NCBI GenBank assembly: GCA_038258185.1
Contig: JBBSQD010000096.1
Location: 1-20,667, forward strand
Source of the DNA: JAIOHN01 sp038258185
Lineage (GTDB): Bacteria; Chloroflexota; Anaerolineae; Aggregatilineales; Phototrophicaceae
Direction of reading: 5' to 3'
Length of the DNA: 20,667 bases
This document shows, piece by piece, positions 1 to 7,115 of the stretch. The notes beneath the pieces are model-generated. The model did no database searches. It saw nothing but the letters and a program-made list of their open reading frames with translations, and had not been told where the DNA came from. Position 1 is the stretch's first letter, and each line of letters begins with the position of its first letter. A program made the translations under genes and the position numbers.

Positions 1-1641
1 GACACTGCTCAGACACCGATCAGCGTGACCGCCCCTGCGCCATCAGCACCTGACGCGATCATCAATGCCAACCCGATCAGCGGCGAAGCACCGTTGACGG
101 TGAATGTCGACGCGACTGGCTCGACTGGCCCAATCGACAGTTACAACTGGGATTTTGGTGATAGCCTCGGCACGGCGCAAGGCCCGACCGCCAGCTACGC
201 CTATCCCAATGCCGGAGATTTTACGATTACCTTACGCGTGGTCGGTCCCGGTGGTGAAGATACCGCTCAGACACCGATCAGCGTGACGGCATCTGCGCCG
301 GAAGCGCCTGTTGCCATCATCAATGCCAACCCTGCCACTGGACAGGCACCACTGACAGTCAGTTTCGATGGCAGCGGCTCCACAGGTCAGATTGACAGTT
401 ACACTTGGGACTTTGGTGATGGCCTCGGCACGGCGCAAGGCCCGACCGCGACTTATGAATATCCTACTGCTGGTGACTTTACAGCGACACTGCGTGTGGC
501 TGGCCCGGGTGGCGAGAATATCGCGGAGGTGGCCATCAGTGTAACCGCCCCCGCGCCATCAGCACCGGTCGCGATTATCAACGCCAATCCGGCCACGGGA
601 CAGGCACCGCTCGAAGTTAGTTTCGACGGCAGCGGCTCCACCGGGCAGATTGATGGCTACGAGTGGAACTTCGGCGATGGCGGCACGGCACAAGGTGCCA
701 CCACCATCTACACCTATCCCAATGCGGGCGAATTCCGCGCCACGCTGCGTGTATTTGGCGCAGGTGGTGAGAACACCACCGAGGTGCTCATCAATGTGGG
801 TGAAGCGGCTTTCGTACCTGGTATTGTGCAGCAGGTTCCGGTACTGCCGGATCTCGGTTCACAGCAGGTACGCAATAACCTGTCAGCCATTTACAACAAT
901 GGTCTGAATAGTGGCAAGCGTCCGAATGTCTTTGCCATTATCGGTGATTCTCTGGCACGTCAGAGTGGCTATCTTGCCCCGCTGACCGACCCCGCCAACG
1001 AGAATAGCAACAGCGGGTTGCAGGAAATCATCGACTGGTACAATGGCGTTGATCTGGGTAATGGCCGCACCAGCTTTGATCGTCGTAGTCAGGCAACTGA
1101 TAATGGCTGGCTGGCACAGGACTTGCTCGACCCGTCACGCAGCGATGGCAGCAATTGCAATGGTGGTGAAACACCGCTGGATTGTGAAATCCGCCTGATC
1201 CAACCAGCGGTTGCGCTGGTGAGTGTGGGTGTCAACGACGTGGCGCAGGGGACAGACCCGGCAGCTTTCCGGGCGACAATGGAGCAAATTCTCCAGCGTC
1301 TGTTAAGCCAGGGTGTGATCCCGGTCGTTTCAACACTTCAGCCCAACCCGAATAACCCGCGACCCACCGATGCCATCAACACGGCCATCATCGAAGCTGT
1401 GCGCAACGTGGAAGCGGCTAATAATACGTCTGTTCCGATCTATAACCTGTGGCTGAATTTCACCAATCTGCCTGACAACGGTTTGCAAGGTGATAATGTC
1501 ACACCCACCGTGGCGAACAGTGGTGCCGGTAATGTCAATGATAATCCGGCCAGTCAGTTCGGTCTGAACGCGCGTAACCGCTCAACCCTGAGCGTGCTTA
1601 ATGACCTGCGTAATCAGATTTACCCGGATGCCACACCCTAA
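1..1641 (+). CDS. PKD-repeat protein with C-terminal SGNH/GDSL hydrolase-like domain (5' partial)
   Basis: The reading frame is open from base 1 and the first bases already encode the end of another PKD-type repeat, so the gene starts upstream; the GTG at 25 is internal. Three complete PKD-like repeats follow (about 46-303, 304-561, 562-801), each with the WDFGD or WNFGD core and the YPNAG/YPTAG turn. PKD folds are usually extracellular adhesive or spacer modules. A linker leads to an SGNH/GDSL-like domain: the block I motif IIGDSL has its candidate nucleophile Ser at base 949, and the block III motif GVND lies at 1228-1239. The block V position, usually DGxHP, reads DNVTP at 1492-1506, so the usual catalytic His appears to be Thr. 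The protein may be a binding module or a diverged esterase/acetyltransferase. It ends with TAA and is followed by a terminator-like hairpin. The fold assignment is fairly sure; activity is uncertain. Confidence 0.85.
   Translation, partial: DTAQTPISVTAPAPSAPDAIINANPISGEAPLTVNVDATGSTGPIDSYNWDFGDSLGTAQGPTASYAYPNAGDFTITLRVVGPGGEDTAQTPISVTASAPEAPVAIINANPATGQAPLTVSFDGSGSTGQIDSYTWDFGDGLGTAQGPTATYEYPTAGDFTATLRVAGPGGENIAEVAISVTAPAPSAPVAIINANPATGQAPLEVSFDGSGSTGQIDGYEWNFGDGGTAQGATTIYTYPNAGEFRATLRVFGAGGENTTEVLINVGEAAFVPGIVQQVPVLPDLGSQQVRNNLSAIYNNGLNSGKRPNVFAIIGDSLARQSGYLAPLTDPANENSNSGLQEIIDWYNGVDLGNGRTSFDRRSQATDNGWLAQDLLDPSRSDGSNCNGGETPLDCEIRLIQPAVALVSVGVNDVAQGTDPAAFRATMEQILQRLLSQGVIPVVSTLQPNPNNPRPTDAINTAIIEAVRNVEAANNTSVPIYNLWLNFTNLPDNGLQGDNVTPTVANSGAGNVNDNPASQFGLNARNRSTLSVLNDLRNQIYPDATP
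46..801 (+). repeat. Three tandem PKD-encoding repeats, 258-base period
   Basis: The repeat units start at bases 46, 304 and 562, an exact 258-base (86-codon) spacing. Long stretches are nearly identical at DNA level, for example the segments around 160-200 and 420-460, and the repeat junctions at 1-30 and 258-288. The third unit has lost one codon in the FGDG loop and is more diverged toward its end. Bases 1-45 are the tail of a further upstream unit. Confidence 0.85.
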
Positions 1642-1663
1642 GCAGTAAGTACCCAAAATCATC

Positions 1664-1701
1664 AAGGATGTGCTTTTGTACCTGAAGGCGCATCCTTTTT
1701 T
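1664..1701 (+). terminator. Rho-independent terminator after the PKD/SGNH gene
   Basis: A 10-base-pair stem with one G-T wobble (arms 1664-1673 and 1688-1697) and a 14-base loop is followed by a run of six T (1696-1701). It lies 22 bases after the upstream stop codon and just before the ribosome binding site of the next gene, so it would separate the two transcription units or attenuate read-through. Confidence 0.65.
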
Positions 1702-1711
1702 GAGGAAAACC

Positions 1712-3313
1712 ATGGATTTAAGATCAAACCCTGTCTTTTGGATCATCACTTTTATTGTATTGCTCTGCACGGCCTGTAACCCTGTCGAAGAACAACCGTC
1801 AATTATCGTATCCGTCGTAGCTGATGGCCGTGAACTCACTGTTGAATATCAATCGCCCGTAACTGTTGGCGATTTACTGCGCGATTGGGACATCGAAAAA
1901 GGTGAGCTTGACGCGGTCGAGCCACCGGAATTTACCCAGATCACCAATGGCATGCGCATCACTGTGGTGCGCGTCAGCGAATCGCGCGAATGCGAAGAAC
2001 AGACCCTCCCGTATAAACAGAGTATCGTCCCCAACGAAGGCTTAAACCCCGAAGATCGTGTTTTAGGTCAGGCCGGACAGAACGGCGTTGAGGAAGTCTG
2101 CTACAGCGTGACTATCCGTGATGGATCACCCAGTGAACGCGTCGAAATCAACCGCGTGGAACTGGTCGCGCCGCAGGATGAGATTATCTTTGTCGGCCCC
2201 AGTGGCGAGTTAGACCCGGTGCCGATTACCGGCACAATCGCCTATATTGGCAACAATAATGCCTGGGTCATGCGCGGTAGCAGCACGACCAAACGCGTGT
2301 TGACCACCACCAGCGACCTGGATCAACGGGTCTTTAATCTGTCAGCTGATGGCAAGCAACTGCTGTTTACGCGCCAATCCGTCAATAACACCCGTGAAAA
2401 CTTTCTGAATGAACTCTGGTTCATTTCGGACACCACATCCGAAAATGACCCTCTCCAACTGGTGCCGGAAGACGTGCTGTACGCCCAATGGACACCTGGC
2501 CAATCCAATACCATCAGCTACTCCACCGGGGAAGCCAGCCCTAGCGCTCCTGGTTGGCGGGCCTTCAATGATCTCTGGTCTATCCAGATTGACCCCCAAA
2601 CGGGCGACACCCTCAATATCGAGGAGGTGCTTGAGCCTTCCACGGGTGGCCTAAATGGTTGGTGGGGCACCCAGTATGAGTGGTCACCCCTGGGGGATGC
2701 CCTCGCCTGGGTGCAGGCCGAAGGCATGGGTATTGTGGATTTCGAATCCAAGGAACTTAAGCCGCTGGTTTCTTACCCCCTGTTTAACTCACGCGGAGAC
2801 TGGTCATGGCGTGCGACGGTTTCCTGGTCAGATGATGCCTCACTGCTGCTCACAACTTTACACGGGCCGCCTGTCGGTAACGAAGGCCCGAATTTCAGTC
2901 CAGTATTTAACGTGGCCGTGACGGACCGTGAAGGTAACTTTACGGTGGAAGTTTTTGACAATGCTGGTATCTGGGCATCACCGCGTTTTTCGCCCACGTT
3001 TAATCAGGCTGGAACGGAATTTCAGGGCGGCTATATCGCTTATCTGCAAGCTCGCGACATCGCCAACAGCATCAATCCGCAGGCCAATTATAATCTGGTG
3101 GTCGCTGACCGGGATGGCAGTAATGCTCGGCAGATTTTCCCAGCCAGCGGTCAACCCGGCCTGAGCGCCCCGCAAAATCTGGCGTGGAGCCCTGACGCGC
3201 GGCAGATCGCCTTTATCTATCAGGGTAACTTGTGGATTATCGATGTCGAGTCTGAGGTGGCACAGCAGCTCACGCTTGACGGAGGGGCGTCCAGACCCGT
3301 GTGGACGCGCTGA
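1712..3313 (+). CDS. Lipoprotein with DUF348/G5-like domains and TolB-like beta-propeller
   Basis: The chosen start is ATG 1712, preceded by GAGGAAA at 1702-1708. A GTG at 1670 would add 14 residues that run through the terminator hairpin, so it is rejected. The 533-residue product has a hydrophobic signal segment (about residues 8-21) ending in LCTAC, a slightly non-standard lipobox with Cys22 as lipidation site. Residues about 30-75 resemble the DUF348 ubiquitin-like module. Residues about 80-165 resemble a G5 domain (PYKQSIVPNE, then GxxG, ending VELVAPQDEIIFVG). From about residue 170 to the end there are WD40/TolB-type propeller blades, including LSADGKQLLFTR and AWSPDARQIAFIYQGNLWI. It is inferred to sit on the outer face of the membrane and bind glycan or protein. 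The stop lies only 3 bases before the ligase fusion, so the two are probably co-translated partners. No enzymatic motif was seen. Confidence 0.85.
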   Translation: MDLRSNPVFWIITFIVLLCTACNPVEEQPSIIVSVVADGRELTVEYQSPVTVGDLLRDWDIEKGELDAVEPPEFTQITNGMRITVVRVSESRECEEQTLPYKQSIVPNEGLNPEDRVLGQAGQNGVEEVCYSVTIRDGSPSERVEINRVELVAPQDEIIFVGPSGELDPVPITGTIAYIGNNNAWVMRGSSTTKRVLTTTSDLDQRVFNLSADGKQLLFTRQSVNNTRENFLNELWFISDTTSENDPLQLVPEDVLYAQWTPGQSNTISYSTGEASPSAPGWRAFNDLWSIQIDPQTGDTLNIEEVLEPSTGGLNGWWGTQYEWSPLGDALAWVQAEGMGIVDFESKELKPLVSYPLFNSRGDWSWRATVSWSDDASLLLTTLHGPPVGNEGPNFSPVFNVAVTDREGNFTVEVFDNAGIWASPRFSPTFNQAGTEFQGGYIAYLQARDIANSINPQANYNLVVADRDGSNARQIFPASGQPGLSAPQNLAWSPDARQIAFIYQGNLWIIDVESEVAQQLTLDGGASRPVWTR

Positions 3314-3316
3314 TTT
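3281..3316 (+). promoter_or_regulatory. Shine-Dalgarno-like GGAGGG followed by hairpin in front of the fusion gene
   Basis: GGAGGG at 3281-3286 lies far (30 bases) from ATG 3317. Between them is a perfect 7-base-pair hairpin (3287-3293 with 3302-3308, 8-base loop). If it folds, the purine tract would sit about 8 bases from the ATG. All of it is inside the 3' end of the upstream coding region. This is a structural observation with an inferred role. Confidence 0.35.
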
Positions 3317-6300
3317 ATGCGTAAATTCCTTATTCTGCTATTCGCACTCAGCGCCCTGATTGGCAGTCTGGTGACAGTATTCGCGACGATGCAGCAGCGC
3401 GATACCCATCTGCGTGGCTATGTTGATGCAACGCAAAATGCTGATCTGCCCTTCCTGACGAATCAGCGGTTGGGTGTCAATGCGGAACTGACGCAGTATT
3501 CCAGCGAAGAACTGACCAAGCAATTGAATCTGATGCGTGCCGCGCATATCACCTGGGTACGCCAGTTTGTCCGCTGGGACGAAATCCAGCCTCAATCCGG
3601 TGAATACGACTGGTCGCAATGGGATCAGATCACCGCCGCATTTGCTGGTGACCCTGACTTGCAATTGATTGCGGTCATTGTCAACAGTCCGTCCTGGGCG
3701 CGTGAAGTGGACTCCCCTATTGCGCCACCTTCCGATCCGCAGCCCTATGCAGATTTCGCCCAGGCTTTTGCCAAGCGTTATGGGCAGATCATCAACTACT
3801 ATCAGATCTGGGATGAGCCGAATTTAATCGAAGCCCTGGGCGGTCAACAGCCACGCCCTACGCAGTATGCCGCCATGCTCGAAGCGGCCTATACGGCCAT
3901 CCACAGCGCTGACCCGCAAGCCACCGTCATCAGCGGAGCGCTAGCCCCCACCACCGAGCAAGGCCCGAACAATATCAACGAAATGAAGTACCTGCGTGAT
4001 CTTTATGCGCTGGATGCGGATCGCTATTTTGATGCGGTTGGGGCAAAACCATATGGCTTCAACGACAGCCCGGAAGAACGCCTGGTACGTGATGAGAACC
4101 TCAATTTTTCGCGGGTGGTTTTCCTGCGTGAAATCATGGTCGAAAATGGCGATGGTCAAAAGCCGATTTGGGCCAGTGGCTGGGGCTGGAACAGCCTTCC
4201 AGAAAACTGGACAGGTGCCCCTTCTATCTGGGGTTCTGTAACGGAGCGGCAGCAAATTGATTTCACGCTGTCCGCACTGAATCGAGTTGAGCGTGAATGG
4301 CCGTGGATGACCGCCATGATTCTGCATCAATGGCAACCTTATCAACCCGAGGACAATCCCGAATGGGGATTTTCTTTACTCGCCCCAGACGGTACGCCTA
4401 AGCCTCTTTACACCGCATTGGCTGAACGCCCTCAGGCGACTTTGGCCTACAATGGCCTGTATGCTGCGGCAAATCCCTACGCCGAATACAGCGGTGTGTG
4501 GACATTTGGCGAACTTGGCGCGGACATCGGCTGGATTAATGATAGTCAGGTTTCATTTAATTTTGCCGGCAGTGCGGCTGCCTTACTGGTCAGAAAAGAT
4601 GATTACGTCGGTTATTTCTATCCCACCGTTGATGGTCAACCTGCCAATGCGCTACCCGCCGATAATGCCGGAAACAGCTACATCATCCTCACCAGTGACA
4701 CACTGCAACCACAGATTGATCTGGTGTCGGTTGCTCATAATCTCCCAAATGCGCCACACACCCTGCACGTCATTGCCGATGATCTCGTGCCGGATGAAGC
4801 CCAGGATCGCTGGTCACTGGTGGGTTATGCGGTCAGTTCAGGTGATCTCGCTCAACCCTATAATCAGCTTATCGCTACCGCCTGGATCACTGCCCTGGCT
4901 GCGGCCTGCGCTACGGTCGTCACGGCACTACAGGTCAATTGGACAGAATTTCTTTCGCCCTTAAAAGGGATCTGGAAACGGCTAGGTGGAACCGGTCAAC
5001 TTGTTGCCGGTGCGATTGCCTCGATTGCCTTACTGATTGGCATGCTGCTCACCTGGGGGGATACGCTGCCTGCGCTGTTCCGGCGTGAACCGGTTGCGCT
5101 GAGTCTGGCGCTCGTTACAGCCGGAATCATCTATATCCAGCCCGGCCTGATTCTGACGTTGATCGCTCTGATTTTCCTGTTTGTGATCATTTACAATCGG
5201 CTGGATATCGGCTTGCTGCTGGTGCTGTTCTGGTCACCATTTTTCCTGTTTCCTGTGGAGTTATATCGCTTTGCATTCCCGCTTGCCGAAATACTCACCC
5301 TGCTGACTTTTAGCGCCTGGTTGCTGCGGGTTTTCGTGCAATTCGGCAAATCGCATCGTCAGTCTGCACCGCACACAATTTTTCTGACTCCGCGCTTTCA
5401 CATGCTGGATATAGGGCTCATCGCCTGGGTCGGTCTGAGCCTGCTGTCCTACTCATGGGCGGAGCTTAAAGGCCCAGCCCTTACCGATATTCGCGTCATG
5501 ACGGTTGAGCCCGCCCTGTTTTATCTCATTCTGCGCACTCTGCCGCTCACCCGCCGCGATCTGCTGCGTTTGGTCGATGCGCTGCTCTGCGCTGGATTTA
5601 TCGTGTCGATCATCGGTCTGTGGCTCTACTTTCAGGGTGCGGTCATTACTGCTGAAGGTGGCGTACCACGCTTGCTTGGTGTTTACGGGTCGCCTAATAA
5701 TGTCGGTTTACTGTTGGGGCGCTGCCTGCCCTTCATCCTCGCTTTTATCCTACTGCCTGTAGATCGTCCGCGCAGGCTCATTGCGGCGCTGTTTGGGGCG
5801 GTGATGCTGGTCGCAGTTCTGCTGAGTCAGAGTGCTGGCGCGTTGTTCGTCGGCATTCCGGTTTCTCTGGCAGCCGTGCTGATCCTGATTTGGGGACGCA
5901 AAGCCCTCTTACCATTGGGCGGATTATTCGCTGTAGGTGCGGCAGGTTTTGCGCTGGCGCTGCAATCAGCCCGATTTGCGCGTCTGCTGGATTTCACCAG
6001 TGGCACTAACTTCGCCCGCATCCGCGTCTGGCAAAGCGCCCTGAATATTATCCGTGACCAACCCCTAACCGGCATTGGCCCGGATCAGTTTTTGTACGCC
6101 TTCCGCAGCAAATATATCCTGCCGGATGCGTGGCAGGAACCGGATTTATCGCACCCGCACAACTTTATTCTGGACTTATGGGCACGTCTCGGCTTATTTG
6201 GCGTATTCATCTTTATAGCGATTCAGGCAGCTTTCTGGTCAACAGCGCTACGGGCTTATCGTTTTTATCGCACCCGTGATAATCTATCTTACGCGCTGGT

Positions 6301-6451
6301 AATTGGTGCAATGGGCAGTATGGTCAATTTACTGGCACATGGTCTGGTGGATAACAGCATCTATGTGCAGGATCTGACCTACATTTTTGTATTTTTGCTG
6401 GGTTTAACCTTAAAATTATCGAACACCGGAGCTATTGACGAAGATAGTTAG
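3317..6451 (+). CDS. Glycoside-hydrolase-like barrel fused to O-antigen ligase (Wzy_C) membrane domain
   Basis: The product has 1044 residues. Residues 3-24 form a signal anchor. Residues about 45-375 resemble a GH5/GH39-type (beta/alpha)8 barrel: WVRQFVRWDEIQPQSGEYDW near 80-99 and YQIWDEPN with the acid/base-type Glu167. The usual second Glu (as in WxTExGW) is Gly288 here (KPIWASGWGWN), so hydrolysis is doubtful. A beta-rich linker (about 380-510) follows. Many hydrophobic helices then run from about 518 to 1035, with Wzy_C features: YGSPNNVG near 790, RVWQSALNIIRDQPLTGIGP near 915, and HPHN with His948. O-antigen ligases and polymerases of this superfamily transfer lipid-linked glycans on the outer membrane face, which is also where the barrel should lie. 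The barrel could bind the glycan acceptor. The upstream lipoprotein gene ends 3 bases before it. The architecture is confident; the activity is not. Confidence 0.88.
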   Translation: MRKFLILLFALSALIGSLVTVFATMQQRDTHLRGYVDATQNADLPFLTNQRLGVNAELTQYSSEELTKQLNLMRAAHITWVRQFVRWDEIQPQSGEYDWSQWDQITAAFAGDPDLQLIAVIVNSPSWAREVDSPIAPPSDPQPYADFAQAFAKRYGQIINYYQIWDEPNLIEALGGQQPRPTQYAAMLEAAYTAIHSADPQATVISGALAPTTEQGPNNINEMKYLRDLYALDADRYFDAVGAKPYGFNDSPEERLVRDENLNFSRVVFLREIMVENGDGQKPIWASGWGWNSLPENWTGAPSIWGSVTERQQIDFTLSALNRVEREWPWMTAMILHQWQPYQPEDNPEWGFSLLAPDGTPKPLYTALAERPQATLAYNGLYAAANPYAEYSGVWTFGELGADIGWINDSQVSFNFAGSAAALLVRKDDYVGYFYPTVDGQPANALPADNAGNSYIILTSDTLQPQIDLVSVAHNLPNAPHTLHVIADDLVPDEAQDRWSLVGYAVSSGDLAQPYNQLIATAWITALAAACATVVTALQVNWTEFLSPLKGIWKRLGGTGQLVAGAIASIALLIGMLLTWGDTLPALFRREPVALSLALVTAGIIYIQPGLILTLIALIFLFVIIYNRLDIGLLLVLFWSPFFLFPVELYRFAFPLAEILTLLTFSAWLLRVFVQFGKSHRQSAPHTIFLTPRFHMLDIGLIAWVGLSLLSYSWAELKGPALTDIRVMTVEPALFYLILRTLPLTRRDLLRLVDALLCAGFIVSIIGLWLYFQGAVITAEGGVPRLLGVYGSPNNVGLLLGRCLPFILAFILLPVDRPRRLIAALFGAVMLVAVLLSQSAGALFVGIPVSLAAVLILIWGRKALLPLGGLFAVGAAGFALALQSARFARLLDFTSGTNFARIRVWQSALNIIRDQPLTGIGPDQFLYAFRSKYILPDAWQEPDLSHPHNFILDLWARLGLFGVFIFIAIQAAFWSTALRAYRFYRTRDNLSYALVIGAMGSMVNLLAHGLVDNSIYVQDLTYIFVFLLGLTLKLSNTGAIDEDS

Positions 6452-6464
6452 ATAATGGTGTAAT
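6435..6464 (+). promoter_or_regulatory. Sigma-70-like promoter for the macro-domain gene
   Basis: TTGACG (6435-6440) and TGTAAT (6459-6464) are separated by 18 bases, close to the bacterial -35/-10 consensus. It overlaps the end of the preceding gene and would start transcription about 20 bases before the ATG at 6495. Confidence 0.45.
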
Positions 6465-6494
6465 ATTCTAAATTGAGGGGTTGGAGCACACATC

Positions 6495-7049
6495 ATGAAA
6501 GCGAAGATTAACAAAGTCACGGTCAACGTTATTCAGGATGAATTGCTCAATGTCTCTGCGGAGGCTGTGGTCAATGCCACCGACCCCAATCTCTCGCTTC
6601 CCGCTGATATGGCAGAACTCGGCGGTGCCCTTCTTCAGTTGCAGGCTCGTGAAATCGGCTGGTGTGATGTCGGCTCCGCAGTCATCACCGATGGCGGTGA
6701 TTTACCTTTTGAGAAAGTCATCCATGCGGTTGGCCCACGCTGGGGTGAAGGTAGCGAACGCGCCAAACTAGCGTTGGCTACACTAGCCGCCTTGAAGCTG
6801 GCTGAAGATAATAAGCTTAAATCCATCACACTACCGCCCATTTCGACCGGTGTGCTGGGGTATCCGATTGAAAACTGTGCCAAAGTCATGCTGGAACAGA
6901 TTATCGACTTTACATTCGAGGATTTGAAACATCTGCGAACCGTGATTGTATGCGCCGCGGATGAGGGCACTTTTACTATCTTCAAAGACGAGTTTGAACG
7001 CCAGATCGAAGACCTGAAAGAAAGCGGTGACGGCAAAGTAAAAGTCTAA
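6495..7049 (+). CDS. Macro-domain (ADP-ribose-binding) protein
   Basis: The 184-residue product is almost entirely a macro domain. AEAVVNATDPN has the conserved Asn27, VIHAVGPRW (about 75-83) matches the typical VIHavGP strand, and PPISTGVLGYP (114-124) is the phosphate-binding loop. Macro domains bind ADP-ribose or remove it from proteins or nucleic acids in the cytoplasm. The catalytic loop after Asn27, normally rich in Gly (GGGV), is replaced by SLPADMAELGGAL, so binding or a changed substrate is possible. A ribosome binding site GGAG lies at 6483-6486, 8 bases before the ATG. The gene sits alone between two glycan-related blocks with its own promoter-like sequence. Family assignment is strong; hydrolase activity is uncertain. 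The C-terminal tail (about 165-184) is charged. Confidence 0.85.
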   Translation: MKAKINKVTVNVIQDELLNVSAEAVVNATDPNLSLPADMAELGGALLQLQAREIGWCDVGSAVITDGGDLPFEKVIHAVGPRWGEGSERAKLALATLAALKLAEDNKLKSITLPPISTGVLGYPIENCAKVMLEQIIDFTFEDLKHLRTVIVCAADEGTFTIFKDEFERQIEDLKESGDGKVKV

Positions 7050-7069
7050 TGCTCAATTTTTTCAGGCTG

Positions 7070-7078
7070 TGGTACACT
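7070..7078 (+). promoter_or_regulatory. Extended -10 element upstream of the glycan operon
   Basis: TGG followed by TACACT (7070-7078) fits an extended -10 element, 37 bases before the GTG start of the epimerase gene. No convincing -35 box is visible, which is usual for extended -10 promoters. Confidence 0.35.
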
Positions 7079-7115
7079 GCTTAACGCATCGCATCCATCT
7101 ATAAGGAGTGTTCAC

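Noticed and set aside
1670..1711. GTG start 14 codons upstream of the lipoprotein gene
   Set aside because: The codons lie in the terminator hairpin, whereas ATG 1712 has a good ribosome binding site and begins a proper lipoprotein signal.
3941..4345. 134-residue minus-strand open frame opposite the barrel domain
   Set aside because: Antisense shadow of a coding region with strong protein motifs; no family resemblance.
4452..4964. 170-residue plus-strand open frame inside the ligase fusion gene
   Set aside because: It is an out-of-frame overlap with the clearly coding fusion protein; composition is odd (many Met, Pro, Ser) and no family is recognisable.
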